NCBI RefSeq assembly: GCF_007655135.1
Contig: NC_045134.1
Location: 25,258,568-25,322,567 of the forward strand
From: Punica granatum
Lineage: Eukaryota > Streptophyta > Magnoliopsida > Myrtales > Lythraceae
Direction of reading: 5' to 3'
DNA: 64,000 bases
Shown: piece after piece, positions 1-16,145 of the stretch
Layout: each line of letters starts with the position of its first letter
Numbering within the stretch: the stretch's first letter is position 1
Translations under genes and position numbers: made by a program
Notes under the pieces: model-generated
What the model saw: the letters and a program-made list of their open reading frames with translations, nothing else
Databases searched by the model: none
What the model was told of the DNA's origin: nothing

Positions 1-274
1 GATGGATGTTTGGATTCAGCTACTGGATGAGGAATTTAGCTTAGTCGTGCCTGTTCAGCTCGATTATCGTGCTGTTTGAAGTATTTTACTCTTATGTAAG
101 GATAGTAGTCAAGCACATAAGTTGTGTGGAACTTGAAAATCGGAACTCCGTCGTTTTTGCTGGACTAGATTCTCGTGAATGTTAAATAATGGAGCTAAAT
201 CTTGCTGGGATTTGTGATAACGCCTGGAAGTAGCTGGAATTAACTTTGTTAAGTTGCTTTCTCTTCAAACGTAG

Positions 275-3200
275 ATCTCGAAGAAGAAATCCGCTCGCTG
301 CAGCTTGACTCCGCAGGTACTTAGGGGGGGGGGGCGGAATTTCCTTTGCTTCAATTCTTTCATTTGTGGTGCAAAAACGAGATTGTGGATGTTTCTTTTT
401 CCATTTTCCGTTTTCAATTGTTTTTTCCTGGATGTTTGGTTTGAGTCTTAGCAGAAGATTGTAATGGGGTGGTTGCTCCTGAAGATCCCAAGCCCGAATC
501 AGAAAAGGTGGATGAAATTGATGAAGGTTCGTGATTGAATTGGTTGGCAGTGTTTTGTTGCATTCGGCTGTGCTGTTTTGAGCTTTTAACCCAATTTCAT
601 GGTTTGAGCTGAGGGAGGTTTAGTTATTCTGCATTTTCCTTTTATGAATATATCCAATTTATCTCATATAGTTTGTAGATGGTAGAAGAACACAGTTCAT
701 TATGCAGTACAGTCAGTACAATGTATCCATTGATTGTTGTCATTGGATGTGGGGACATCTCCTTGCTTCCGCCCTTTGCATATCTGTGTGTGAGAGAGAG
801 CATGAGTGTGTCTTTATTTGTGCCTGTTTCTTTATCTTTTAGTTTTTTTTTTTTTTTTTTTTTTTTTTCCAAAAACTGAATCAGGTTATCAAGTGCTTTT
901 TATCCTATACTTTTATCTTGTGAAACAATTGCCCTGTTTATTTATATGACATTTGGAAAAACCGCTCCCGAGAGAGCACATACTAAGGAGTTTGCCTCGG
1001 GGTTGTCTTAGGTATGAAGGAACAGATCGCTGCGACCTCACAGCCTGTCCACAGAGATTTAAAAGGTGCCGATTCGAAAATCCCCACTGTTTATTTTGTA
1101 TATGGCTCTTCTAATCATCAGTATGCTTTTCTCCATGCGTAGAAAGGAATTTCTTTTGTTTTTCTTTAATTCAGTATGTAACACCTTGCTTGTACTTCTT
1201 TATATAGGGAAAGAAAAAGAAGTCATTCCTGCTGTTGATGTAGAAGATGACAAAGAGGAAGAGCAGAAGAGACATCTGAATGTTGTCTTTATCGGTCATG
1301 TTGGTCGGTCACTTAAATTCTAAGACTGATTTTCTGTCTGTTGATCCATGAGTAACTAATTTCTCATAGAAATTGCCAAATCATGGATTACTTGCAAGTT
1401 CTTTTCCTTTCTGCATCTCTCTGTTTCTCTTTTGTTGCTCATCTTTTGTACCATTGCAGCTTAATAAGAATTGCTTGCTGGATGTGTTGACTCTGAAACA
1501 ACATTGGCCAATCTTTTACATGTCATGCGACTAGGCGCTGCCCAAAAAAAAAAATGGTGGTTAATAAGGGAAGCCCAGTAAACATTTACCTGTTGGAAAC
1601 AAGAAAGTACTAATGAGACTGGGGGAAAAAAAATCTCAAGTTAGAATTCTTCCTGATACTAGATTTAGGTAAGATCAGTCTCATGAGTCAGATGAGATTG
1701 TTTTTACTGAAGCAATTGGCTCCCCCCATGGGATGCCAGTTGATTAGTCTTCATGACTTTCATTTTGATTTGGCTGGACATAAATTTTTAACAATCTTTG
1801 GGCAAACCAAATGTCCATGGCCCTCTGTGCTCAATTAGTTTCAGTGCATTTTTCCTTCTGTGTTCTGCTTTTTCCCCCAAAAGTGGGCTCTTATGTCTTA
1901 TGTTCCATTTGTTCATCATATCTGGAGTGCAGATGCTGGAAAATCAACAACTGGTGGTCAGATACTCTTTCTTAGTGGTCAGGTCGATGATCGTACGATT
2001 CAAAAATATGAGAAAGAAGCGAAGGACAAAAGCAGAGAGAGTTGGTGAGCTTCATTTTTTTTCCCTTACTTTAAAGATAGAGATCTACTTTAGATATAAA
2101 TAGCTTTATGTGTGAGTGCTACATAGCTTTATGCATCACTACTTGGAAGGTTGGCAATGCATGGAGATTGCTTTACCTCTTTCTGTCTCCTCTTATTTGT
2201 CTCTGCATGTTATGGCGATTCATTAGATGAATAGCTAACGCGACTAACCATTATCACTTTTTTCAGGTACATGGCATATATCATGGACACAAATGAAGAG
2301 GAGAGGGCTAAGGTATTAATCAGCTCTAATGCATCTTCTGTTTGGAAAACCTTTCGTTTTTTTTTTTTTGGTGTCCTAACTGTATATCAGTTAGATTTAA
2401 TATGTATGAGTTTCCTGAAAAAATATATTTATGTGATTGCAGGGGAAAACAGTTGAAGTTGGAAGAGCACATTTTGAAACAGAGTCAACTAGATTTACCA
2501 TTTTAGATGCACCGGTGAGTGAGAACTTCAGTCACGCTGTAGGAAGCTTTCTAAAGTCTGAAATCAGCCGCTTTTTCACTTTTAGATGTTCATTGTTAAA
2601 ATCAAGTTACATTCTATGGAATAAAAAATCATTAATATATCTCTAATTGGGAAAAGTGAATGCTAAACTTGGAAACAGCAAGATGTCTGATATAATTCTG
2701 ATTTGCTCATCAGTGTTTTTAAATGCTAACGACATTTTTATGCCCATTTTGTTTGAATCTTTCTTCATTTTTCTTCCTCTTACTTCTGTAGGGCCATAAG
2801 AGCTATGTTCCTAATATGATCAGTGGAGCATCCCAAGCAGATATTGGAGTACTTGTAAGCTGGTCTAATTTTATTATTTATTTGTCTTTTTCTATCTTCT
2901 GTCTGCAAAATGGACTACTCTCTCTATCTCTATCTCCCCCACCCCACCCACCCCCAGAGGCTGATTCGTGTCTGCATTTTTCCAGGTAATTTCTGCTAGA
3001 AAAGGTGAATTTGAGACTGGATATGAAAAAGGTGGACAGACTCGTGAACATGTCCAGCTTGCTAAAACGTTGGGTGTGTCAAAGCTGCTAGTTGTTGTAA
3101 ATAAAATGGATGATCCCACTGTGAATTGGACAAAAGAAAGGTGATTCACATGCATGCACTCTCTCCACATCTTTCGAAATGTGGGCAACTTTGTTATGCT

Positions 3201-3616
3201 TTTTTGTTTAAAGCATGTTTCCATAATCTCTTGTTTCCGCCCTTTTTCCTCCCAGGTATGATGAAATTGAATCGAAAATGATCCCTTTCCTAAAGTCTTC
3301 CGGCTACAATGTGAAGAAAGGTAAGGGCGAACTACTTTTTAGTGTCTTAATGAAGTGCTTATGCAATATTTTATGGTTGCTGAGCCTCAAGAGATGCTTG
3401 CATTTATGTAATTTCAATTGAAGTGTTTACCAATTTTGCCTAGTTCTTTTCAGATGATACTGGTAAAATAGTATTAACCTTAGAGGATTAAATTCCTGGA
3501 CTTTAATGTATATCAATTTTGTACATAAATATATCCTACTATAAAATTGATCCATCTCTCTATGGAAATAAAGTGGGCTCTTTATTTGAAAATCAGAAAT
3601 GCTGGTCATACTAGCG

Positions 3617-3659
<43 letters not shown>

Positions 3660-5723
3660 ACTCTCTTTCAATAATATATATGCAGGAGTTTCTCTAGCTT
3701 TACCATTCGAGAACACGCAGATTAATATGATTCTATTTGCTGTGGTGATTGCCTTTTCTAGCTTATCTTGCTAAATAATAGCTGGCAAGGCTGTGTGAGG
3801 GACTAATATTCCACCCCCCACCCCCCTTCTATAAGTTGGGTTCAGAACCTTCAGAAAGCTTGATTTTATTCTCATTGTGGTTTCTGAATTTAAATTCATA
3901 GTAATAGGAAAGTTACCTCTTATCCTTTTTGGCCTTTTCCCTTTGGTAAATTGGACGTACAATCAATGGCCAGATATTTCATTGGTGCATATTTTAGCCA
4001 TTGCTTCGTATGATATTCATTTAAAAGATTGCTTAGTGGGTCCCATACTCTCTAGTTCCCAAAACCAAATTTCTGCTCCGTTTGTCTTCTTTTTGTATGT
4101 TGGTATGATATTTGCAATGGTTGAATTGTTATCCCAAAAGCTGTCTGTTTCTGCTTGAGTGCGGATATTACTTTTCCTGGCTCCTCCTTTGTTTTTGTAC
4201 AATTTTTGTTTGCGTGCAATATCTGATCTCTTTGGTGAATGGATTTAAATTTGAATTACAGATGTCCAATTTCTGCCAATATCTGGCTTAATGGGTACAA
4301 ATATAAAAACGAAAGTCGACAAGGGTATTTGTCCCTGGTGGAATGGACCATGCCTTTTTGAAGCGCTTGATTCTGTTGAGATCCCTCCTCGAGACCCTAA
4401 TGGTCCCTTCAGGTGTGATGATTTCTTGTCATTCTTTTTGCTGTTTCTCACTATTGTAGATGTTTTGGTAAATAGAGTGGTTCCTATTTTACTATTCTGT
4501 AGAACAGAAGAATCCCCACAATCTTCCTTATGTTGTAGCTATGTTAATGTTGTCTTTTTCATATTTGCATCTGTGCTTTGTAGGATGCCCATCATTGACA
4601 AGTTCAAAGATATGGGAACTGTTGTCATGGGCAAAGTCGAGTCTGGAAACCTAAGTGAAGGCGATTCCCTAGTTGTTATGCCAAACAAGGTGATTAAAGC
4701 TCTCCAAGAAAATCTCTGCTTCATTGATTTGCTTGTTCTGAAGAATATTTCCGCTCCTTTTGCAGGCTCAAGTGAAAGTGGTCGCTGTATATCGTGACGA
4801 GGATAAAGTTAGACGTGCAGGGCCAGGTGAAAATCTTCGGGTTAGAATATCAGGGATTGAGGAAGAGGACATGTTGTGTGGATTCGTCCTGTCTGGCATT
4901 GGTATGTGTCAAAACATCTATATGTATCATGCTGATTGAGAAGATTGAAGATTCACTAGACTCGATAGTAATTTGTTTAGGGAATTAACTGATTACATGT
5001 TTTCTTAAAAAATTCTGCAGCAAAACCGATTGCGGCAGTAACGGAGTTTATTGCCCAGTTGCAGATCCTTGAGTTGCTGGAAAATGTACGTCCTGTCAAT
5101 AATCTTCCCATGTTTCTTTGTATACATCATATGAAATTTTTTTATAGTTGTGTGTGTAATGTACTGAAGTAGAGATCTGCTGCAGGCAATTTTCACTGCT
5201 GGCTATAAGGCTGTCTTACACATCCACGCTGTTGTTGAGGAGTGCGAGATCGTTGAGCTTAAGCAACAAATAGATCCGAAGACGAAGAAGCCGATGAAGA
5301 AGAAAGTTCTCTTCGTGAAGAACGGTGCTGTTGTTGTGTGCCGAATTCAGGTTAGTTCCTTAAATCTAACAGAAGGGTTGTTAACAGTTTTCCGTGATTC
5401 GCCTTACTCCGCTCCACTATAATCCAGCGACAATGAATTACTATTACTCCTACGTCATTGTTTTCCTGCGTCAGTAAATCAACCTTACTATGACATTGTT
5501 AGGTGAATAACATGATATGTGTGGAGAAATTCTCTGAGTTCCCGCAGCTGGGAAGATTCACTCTCCGTACAGAAGGTTATGAGAGATGGCCATCAATCTA
5601 GACTCAGTTGAAACTTTTCATTTGTCAAATGCTGTATACTGACATTTTGTATCACTCTTTTCCACAGGGAAAACAGTTGCAGTGGGGAAGGTCACCGATT
5701 TACCTTCAATTGCTAGAGTCTAA
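275..5723 (+). CDS. eRF3: Eukaryotic release factor eRF3 (translational GTPase), 5'-partial
   Basis: GTPase subunit of the translation termination complex; with eRF1 it drives peptide release at stop codons in the cytosol. Seventeen exons are readable: 275-316, 455-526, 1012-1065, 1208-1303, 1933-2044, 2267-2312, 2443-2514, 2792-2854, 2986-3140, 3256-3320, 4262-4412, 4584-4689, 4766-4901, 5021-5085, 5186-5350, 5503-5575, 5668-5723, all with GT-AG junctions. The G domain shows IGHV|DAGKST (P-loop split by an intron), LDAP|GHKSY and [34 protein letters not shown] and the C-terminal beta-barrel sequence [16 protein letters not shown] mark eRF3 rather than EF-1alpha or HBS1. The visible coding length is 1529 nt; adding an initiator ATGG from an exon left of the window gives a whole 511-codon frame. 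The acidic N-terminal extension is short, as in plants. Bases 1-274 read as intron. It is convergent with the GST gene. Confidence 0.96.
843..868. repeat. (T)26 homopolymer in eRF3 intron
   Basis: A run of 26 T within the intron between the exons ending at 526 and starting at 1012. It is preceded by a short purine-rich stretch. Probably a simple low-complexity tract; its length is prone to sequencing error. Confidence 0.9.
2936..2955. repeat. Four-run C tract (i-motif / G-quadruplex potential) in eRF3 intron
   Basis: C runs of 5, 4, 3 and 5 separated by single A residues, ending 30 bases before the exon that starts at 2986. The complementary strand therefore has four G runs with one-base loops, the canonical G-quadruplex pattern. 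It may double as part of the polypyrimidine tract. No function is shown by sequence alone. Confidence 0.8.
3617..3659. repeat. (C)43 homopolymer in eRF3 intron
   Basis: Forty-three consecutive C residues inside the 941-base intron 3321-4261. This is far longer than other C runs in the window (the next is 15 at 60567). It may be a true microsatellite or an assembly/base-calling artefact. Confidence 0.85.
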
Positions 5724-6630
5724 ACAATTTTGGCTGATAGGTGCGGATTCCAAGAGAGCTCATTTTCTTTTCTCCTATGAATTGTCAGCCCTTTCTTTCC
5801 ACTTCCGCCATGTTAGTCTTTATTCTCATTCAAGTCTTGTTTCCTTTTTCAATTTGACAAACAGAGCTTCCTGTGTAGACGAAAATCTCAGTGGCTGCAA
5901 CGGGATGAAGGTTGTTACAGTGTCGTCCGAGTGTTGGAAACCTATCGAAATTGTCCATGGTAGAGCTTGTTATATTATTATGTTCATGATACGGTGCCGA
6001 GCACATACCTGAGAACCTGTCGTCTGAGTTTCCCATGGTTTGACCGGGTGGGGGGGTGGTAATGCCAAAGTCTTTCTTATAGAATTATTGATGATTGTTG
6101 CTCTCGGTCTGCCGAACTGACCTGTCATCGGATTCTTTTCTTCCTATTCAGTGCTTAGATAAGATATGCATGATCATAACTTGAGGTTTACGAGTCTATC
6201 GATACAGTTTTGCCATACTTCTTTGTTCTGATTATTGAGCACATTTTGCTTGCCAAGGTTTCATTTCTTTCTAGCAATTGGATTGTGGAGATGCATTGTG
6301 AATGTCTGCGAAAGAGACTGAAAGATTCGAGAAGTCCTTGTTTGATCGTGAGCCTCAGCGTTTATGTACTTTGGTGCTGCTTTCTGATTTGTTTTTCAGA
6401 TTTCGGTTTTCCATTACCGAAAACATTGTTGTCTTTGGTTTTACTAGTTTGTATAAGAGAAACAAGCACACAGGTAAAATTTTCCTGTCTTCATCCATTA
6501 ACATGAACGTCCAAACGGAACTATGGCACGTCTTATTCGATTCATAGAACAATGACTGCATAACTGAATTATTTAGGAAACTGTTTTCCTGGAAAATCTG
6601 GAACATAAAAACCAACTTAACGTTGTTGAG
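5724..6630. other. 3' untranslated / intergenic region between convergent eRF3 and GST genes
   Basis: It holds the probable 3' UTR of eRF3 and the 3' flank of the GST gene, which ends at 6631 on the other strand. Short open frames here overlap on both strands and match nothing I recognise. No repeat or RNA gene is seen. Confidence 0.6.
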
Positions 6631-7416
6631 TCAAGGCTTGTTAGCCGCTAAGGATCGCAGGTAGCGAAGGCCTCCGCTCAGGTGGTTTACTATTTCCTCT
6701 CTTGGAGGAAGGGACTCCTTGATGACAGTGACATCGGCAAATTTCCGAGTCCACTCGTGGAGTGAGGGGAACTGCCCAGGATGGAGCAGCTTCATGCCTC
6801 CGACTTCCTCCATGACTCCAAGCCACAGCGGAAGCCACCCTGCGACAAGGTCCAGGTACCCGATCTGCTCTCCTCCGAAGAACTTTTTCCCCATGATATG
6901 TTCCTCAACAAGTGCAAGGGACTTGAGAGCAACCTCTATCGCCTTCTCCTTCTCCTCCCCTTCTGCCTTGCACGCATCCCAAGTCCCGAAAATGACCTAA
7001 GACCACAAAGAATAGGATGTGTTAAAGCTCGTCGAGCATGAAAGTAATAAGCGGATTGCACCCGTAACAAGTACCTTTTCGTCGAGAAACTTTGCCCAGA
7101 AACGGGCCTGAGCCCTCTCATAGGGCTCAATCGGGAGGAGACGAGGGCAGGCCTCCTCACTCCACGTTTCATCAATACACTCGAGTATGACCAAGGACTC
7201 GGAGACCGCAGTCTCACCGTGAAGCAGCACAGGGACCTTCTTGTGGACCGGGTTCGACTTCAGGAGCAGCTCACTCTTGTTCATGAGGTTCTCTTCGGTG
7301 TACTCATACTCCACGCCCTTGAGCTTAAGGGCCCACTCGACCCTCATGCAGAAGATGCTCGCCTTCGACCCGAGGATCTTCACCTGTGGATGGTGACGAC
7401 AATGATCGCCTGCCAT
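6631..7416 (-). CDS. GSTU: Tau-class glutathione S-transferase (two exons)
   Basis: Cytosolic GST that conjugates glutathione to electrophilic xenobiotics or stress metabolites. Exon 1 is 7075-7416 (ATG at 7416) and exon 2 is 6631-6996, separated by a 78-base intron at the position usual for tau GSTs. The predicted protein is about 235 aa, normal for the class. The thioredoxin-fold N-domain shows [26 protein letters not shown], the tau hallmark [12 protein letters not shown] and the glutathione-binding [13 protein letters not shown]. The helical C-domain has [26 protein letters not shown] sequence (GYLDLV at the conserved hydrophobic core). Oddity: the usual W-x-S-P-F active-site motif reads K-A-S-I-F, so the candidate catalytic Ser is kept but the following Pro is Ile. 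An eight-residue His-rich N-terminal extension precedes the first strand. It could belong to a divergent GSTU subgroup. Confidence 0.93.
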
Positions 7417-8370
7417 CTTCGTATTTGTTTTGATAGAAATGGTTGAGGCTCAGAACTTCTCCATTGAGTTTTTTTATAGTGTTTCATGGTAAACTCATTC
7501 ACGGCATTGGCATTGCCATTGTCAAAGTAAAACTATAAACAAAGGGGGACGAATGAGTTACACTATTCGAATATTAAACGAAGATTGTGTTAATCTATTC
7601 TTGGGTTCTCACGATGAGCAATTTCGCTTCTCCTGCTCTCGGAATTTTCAGATCGGTGATCATTGTTTCAACCCTATAAAATTTCTTGATCGAAATCTAC
7701 GGAAGCCGTAGGGTTATAAGGATACATGTACACTTTCATTCCTCTCGACCGAAATTAGTTCTTAAGTTGTAAGTTGGTTGAATATAAAGGAAACGAAGGA
7801 ATAGGAGGGGGAGGGAGAGAAATTGTATTGGAGATTAGAATTTTCAAATATTCCCATGTAAAATCTTTCCCTCTCCATTTTCTTTTCCTAGTACATACTT
7901 AAATATATTTTAATCAATAAAAAAGAATGTAGTGCACTAATGTATGTATTAGCCTAACAATCAAGAGAGTTCATATTCGATATTTATTATAAGGCCATCA
8001 ATATCCTTTTATTAGCCATTAACATTTTATTTCGTTGTACTAAATTAATAGAATAACCTTCTATCCTAAAAGATATCTAAATCAAATGTCAAAGTTATAA
8101 AGAGTTGATTAATAACGAATCCTTCTATAAAAAAAATAAAGAATTCATTCATTTGTTTGAATTTTCAAAGGTCCTTTATAATTAATGAGATTGGGAGAGA
8201 GCAGCCCTAGATTGACTGGGCATTTTGTCAAAACTAAAGTTTGTGCTAGCGATATATTACATGTTTCTATTATCAGAAGAAAATGTTACTAACAGCTACA
8301 AAGGTCTCGTAATTTAATATAAGGTAAATTTACTTTTTTTTATTGCTAAGAAAGAAAAATTGACATAACT

Positions 8371-8560
8371 AACAGGGATTAGTTCAAGCGGTTCGCCGCT
8401 TGTTCCACTTAAATAAGGTCTTAGGTCCAAATTCTTGTGAATGCAGAGAATTCACGCTGAAAGAACTTTATTCTTTAATGTCAATCCAGCTCGATTAGAT
8501 TAATCACACTCAATTAGCTTTCGAATATTAGAGTTCACATCGAAAAGAAGAAGAAGAAGA
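8371..8560 (+). repeat. SINE-like repeat, family A, copy 1
   Basis: About 180 bp that aligns by eye with copies at 31105-31285 and 34321-34500. Shared elements are a CGGTTCG-like start, TTAAATAAG, a degenerate tRNA B-box-like motif about 15 bases later, and AACTTTATTCTTT near the middle. It ends in a GAA/A-rich tail. The pattern suggests a tRNA-derived SINE, but the family is not named here. Confidence 0.45.
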
Positions 8561-8722
8561 AGAAAAACTGGCATCCATTGATCAGTTCATCGAGAGAGAA
8601 GGATGGAGAGGAGAAAAAAATGGAAAGTAGGTTTAATTATGTTCCCATACAAAATTCATTAATTAATCAATTAAAAATTTTCAAGAATGGGTAAATATGA
8701 AAAATAATTTTACAAAATATCT

Positions 8723-8749
8723 AATATATATATATATATATATATATAT
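8723..8749. repeat. (TA)n microsatellite
   Basis: Uninterrupted TA dinucleotide repeat of about 13 units in intergenic DNA. Confidence 0.9.
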
Positions 8750-9848
8750 CAACTTTCAATCTATTTTTAGATATATTACGAATTTTGTTTTTTAAATGTA
8801 TAATCACGAACTTTCATTTAACTCCCAAATCTATCAAAGCCTCATTTTCTTCAAATTTTCAGTTGACACACGTCGAAATATATCAAAAGAAAAAAAAAAG
8901 AAAGTACTTATACTAAAGCTTCTTTTTTATTTGAAAAAAAAATAAAACACCCCCCTTGATAGTACCGTGAGCGGATAATTGCTAGGGTTGGTGGCCTCAC
9001 CAGTGGCCATCATCTCCCAGTTTTAGGTCTAAGGTTGTTGACGACCTTATCCAAAGGTCGGTGGCTACTGTTGAGATCACCACTCTAGAAATCACTCCCT
9101 CCCGGCAGTGCCGGAGTGGGCATCTTACTCTTTTTTTCTTTCTAAATACTATTTTCACGGGACAATGCCATGTTGACTAAAGACGGAAAAATCAATTATT
9201 ACTTCAGTTATAAGACAAAAAAAAGAAAAGAAAAAGAAAGTAAAGCCGTGACGAGTCTCAAATAAAAATGGAAGTTCATTATTTTATATATTTGAAAAAT
9301 AGTTCTTAATATATTCGAAAATAACGCGAAAGTTCTTACTTTTATTTTAGGCATAATTTATTCTTAAAAAAAGGGAGAAAAAAAAGCCCGAAAAGGCCAT
9401 CTTGTTCTAGAAAGCCCATAGGTGGCCCAACAAGAGGGTCGTATGTGGAGGCTCAAAAGCCCATGAATTATTTCTCAGCCCATATTTAACGGCCCAGAAT
9501 TATATGGTTCGGCCCATTGCAATCGAAAATATTTGCCAATTTATTTATTGGATTTTTTGGCATTGAATAATTAATTTAATGGATTGACAAAATAGACGTT
9601 GCCTTTGCTTTACTCTCTCTCTTCTCTTTCTTGTTGACGCTCTCTCAACCTCGCAGACACAGAGGCGCAGATATTCGCTTCACCTGAGCCTATCAATGGC
9701 TTCCTCGAGCCGTTAGCGCAAAAACCCATGTCCCAAAACCTCTTCTTTTGCCGGGTTTTCTCGAGGAAGTGGTAGAAGCGAAACCTCGAGAAATTCCGTC
9801 CTGTACAGTAGTTTCTTGGGGAGAGGTTGGAGAAAGCAATCGATAGGG

Positions 9849-14099
<4,251 letters not shown>

Positions 14100-15183
14100 T
14101 AGGGATCAATTAATTTGTTATAATTATGCAAAAGATTCGCCGATACTTCTAACGAACTATCGGCACTGCTCACATTTATGAGGTATGCAGACTTTGAGAT
14201 TGCCAAACTTCATTCAGTATTAAATTGAGTTCCCTTTGTTGATTGATTTTCTGTTCTAAAATTTAGGACACTTCCATTCTTTATGAAGCAGAAGGCATTC
14301 GTCTTTTTTGGATTGGAGTATGGACTTGAATAATCGTGTACACACAGTGTGAAGCTAAGAGCTAAGCAGTGACTTCCTTTTCCATATTTTTGGTGACCTG
14401 CAAAACAAATCGGCGGAAACCCAAAACTGTTTCCTATATCATCTTGTCTGTCTTGTCATTATAGTATCGATGTTTGCAACTTAATTGGCTCAACTTTTCC
14501 TTTCTTAGTACCAATTAGGCTTCTATATAGTGTGAGCTATGTTTCACAGCTTTCACTTTGAAAGGGAGACAATGAGATTGCTTAATGACATTCAATGCCT
14601 TTGTTTCTTGACTGTACATTATGAGTGACTGCAATGAAAATTCGTTCTCTTATTTGCCTGCTGATATTGTCAAATTCTCTGATTCCGATCATTTAGTCGC
14701 CAGTCTCAATATTGAATTTGACTAGTTCAAGTTATATCTTGCAACTTAAGCCCTCTGTTCCGGGGGGTTGAAGCCTGCAGAATGCAGTGAATGGTAGGGA
14801 ATGCAACTGGTGTTTTTCCCCGGTCGTCATGGCGAAAGCTTTTTCCTTATTCAATGGAAACCGAATCTGATAATTGTTGCTCCCAGTATGAACAGCAAGC
14901 TCAAGTTATAGGCTGTCTCAATAGAATCGAGCCGAGAATCAATAATTCTGAAACTCAGGAAACATCGGCAATGACTATGTTCCTCGATCCGGCAACCATG
15001 GAGTCTACTTCGGTGAACACTCTGTATTTCCAAGTAAGTAGATTTATGATGCTGCTTCTGCTGAGACTGAAGAATTGTGCTCTCTCCGTAGCCTTCTTTG
15101 CCCAAATACAGAAATTTTGACAAAAGGATTGAAAGATGTTCCGGAAGATGATTGGAAGTCTTACTTCCTGCTCCCAAATTGGT
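14100..15183. other. CDKD 3' UTR and intergenic DNA
   Basis: No gene is recognised. Short open frames around 14791-15177 overlap on both strands and show no family signature. The first few hundred bases probably hold the CDKD 3' UTR. A short segment near 14283 resembles about 45 bases near 15829, which may be a trace of local duplication. Confidence 0.5.
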
Positions 15184-15514
15184 TCAAAGAGTGATGAGAA
15201 GAAGAGCGGACACTTGCACGGTGAGGGCGCATATCATCTCGAGCCACAGACCCTGTCCAAACATCTCTTCCAGTGAATCTTACCGACAATCGCTCGGGCT
15301 CGAAATAGTGTTGCATGGGAAAGAATCGATACTGATCTTTTACTTGGGTTTTAAGACGACACAAGGAGAAATAGATTTTCACCTTTCCGCTGAATTGAAA
15401 CACGAAGCCCGGCAGGATTGCGCATGGAATCCCGACTAAGTAACACGCTCTGAGATTGACAAACACGCCTTGCTTTTGCGACCCGCAACCTCTAGCACCG
15501 CCTACGCCTACACC
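15184..15514 (-). pseudogene. MATE transporter fragment (duplicate of exons 6-7 of the neighbouring gene)
   Basis: Minus-strand remnant of the 3' part of a MATE transporter. Bases 15514-15383 encode GARGCGSQK, NLRACYLVGIP and FVFQFSGK, matching exon 6 of the intact gene (TARGCGWQK, NLGSYYIVGIP, FVLHVGGK). After an intron of similar length, 15252 downward encodes GQGLWLEMICALTVQV and LLLIT, matching exon 7. The frame is stopped by TGA at 15186-15184, next to a TNW that aligns with TNWDQQ of the live gene. Intron sequence upstream of exon 6 is also partly alike. The exons equivalent to 1-5 and 8 are not seen. It is best explained as a decayed tandem duplicate. Confidence 0.85.
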
Positions 15515-16145
15515 AAATTTGCTTTTCTCGTTACTTCCGTCGAAATCAAACAGAGATTGAACCCTCTGATTGAATGGAGTGATCATTTCCCTCGAGGGAT
15601 CGGACTGATCTTGTTCGGACTTGAGCTAGAAAATCAAACCAGATCAAACTGGTTAAGTTGATGCATCTCTAATATATATGGTGAACTATAAGCACCCTGC
15701 ACATTTACTAGGTATATACAGATTCCAATGCCGTGTAAAGAGTATGTTTCTCGTTTTTTTTCAACGACCATTACATCGAGTTCCCGTGCTGGTTATGTCC
15801 TGCTGTAAGAACAAGATACCGATATTCTCAATGAAGCAGAAGATGTCTGTTTTACTTGGATTGAAAAAGTATGGACGAAGTGATTGCGTGAATGCTGGTG
15901 AAGAAGAGGCAGAAGATAGCATTGATGTTTATATCCTGCATTTAAGAGAATCTAGGAAACATACTTGAAATCAATCCTAATGGATCGGCCCGAATCGAAT
16001 TGTTCAGAGCCACTACCAGTCGATTAGCATGAACTTGCTGGAAGCAAAACAGGGGTCAGATGGATCTTATCGGCTCTAAAAATGAGAAATACACGAGCCT
16101 ATTCGTCATTCTATCATTCAAGTTTTGCAGGTTCATTTGCTTGCT
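15515..16145. other. Spacer between MATE pseudogene and MATE gene
   Basis: No gene is recognised. The first 100 bases continue the intron-like similarity to the intact MATE gene. The right end is the 3' UTR/flank of that gene, which stops at 16146. Confidence 0.5.

Larger units (their letters stand above)
7417..9848. other. Intergenic region between GST and CDKD
   Basis: AT-rich DNA without a recognisable gene. It includes a SINE-like copy (about 8371-8560), a TA microsatellite (8723-8749), a GAA tract near 8548-8565 and a moderately GC-rich patch near 8960-9120 of unknown origin. The last 250 bases before 9849 are CT-rich and probably contain the CDKD promoter and leader. Confidence 0.6.

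Noticed and set aside
3547..3774. Plus-strand open frame with a long polyproline run
   Set aside because: The proline run is only the translation of the C43 homopolymer inside an eRF3 intron; there is no family signature.
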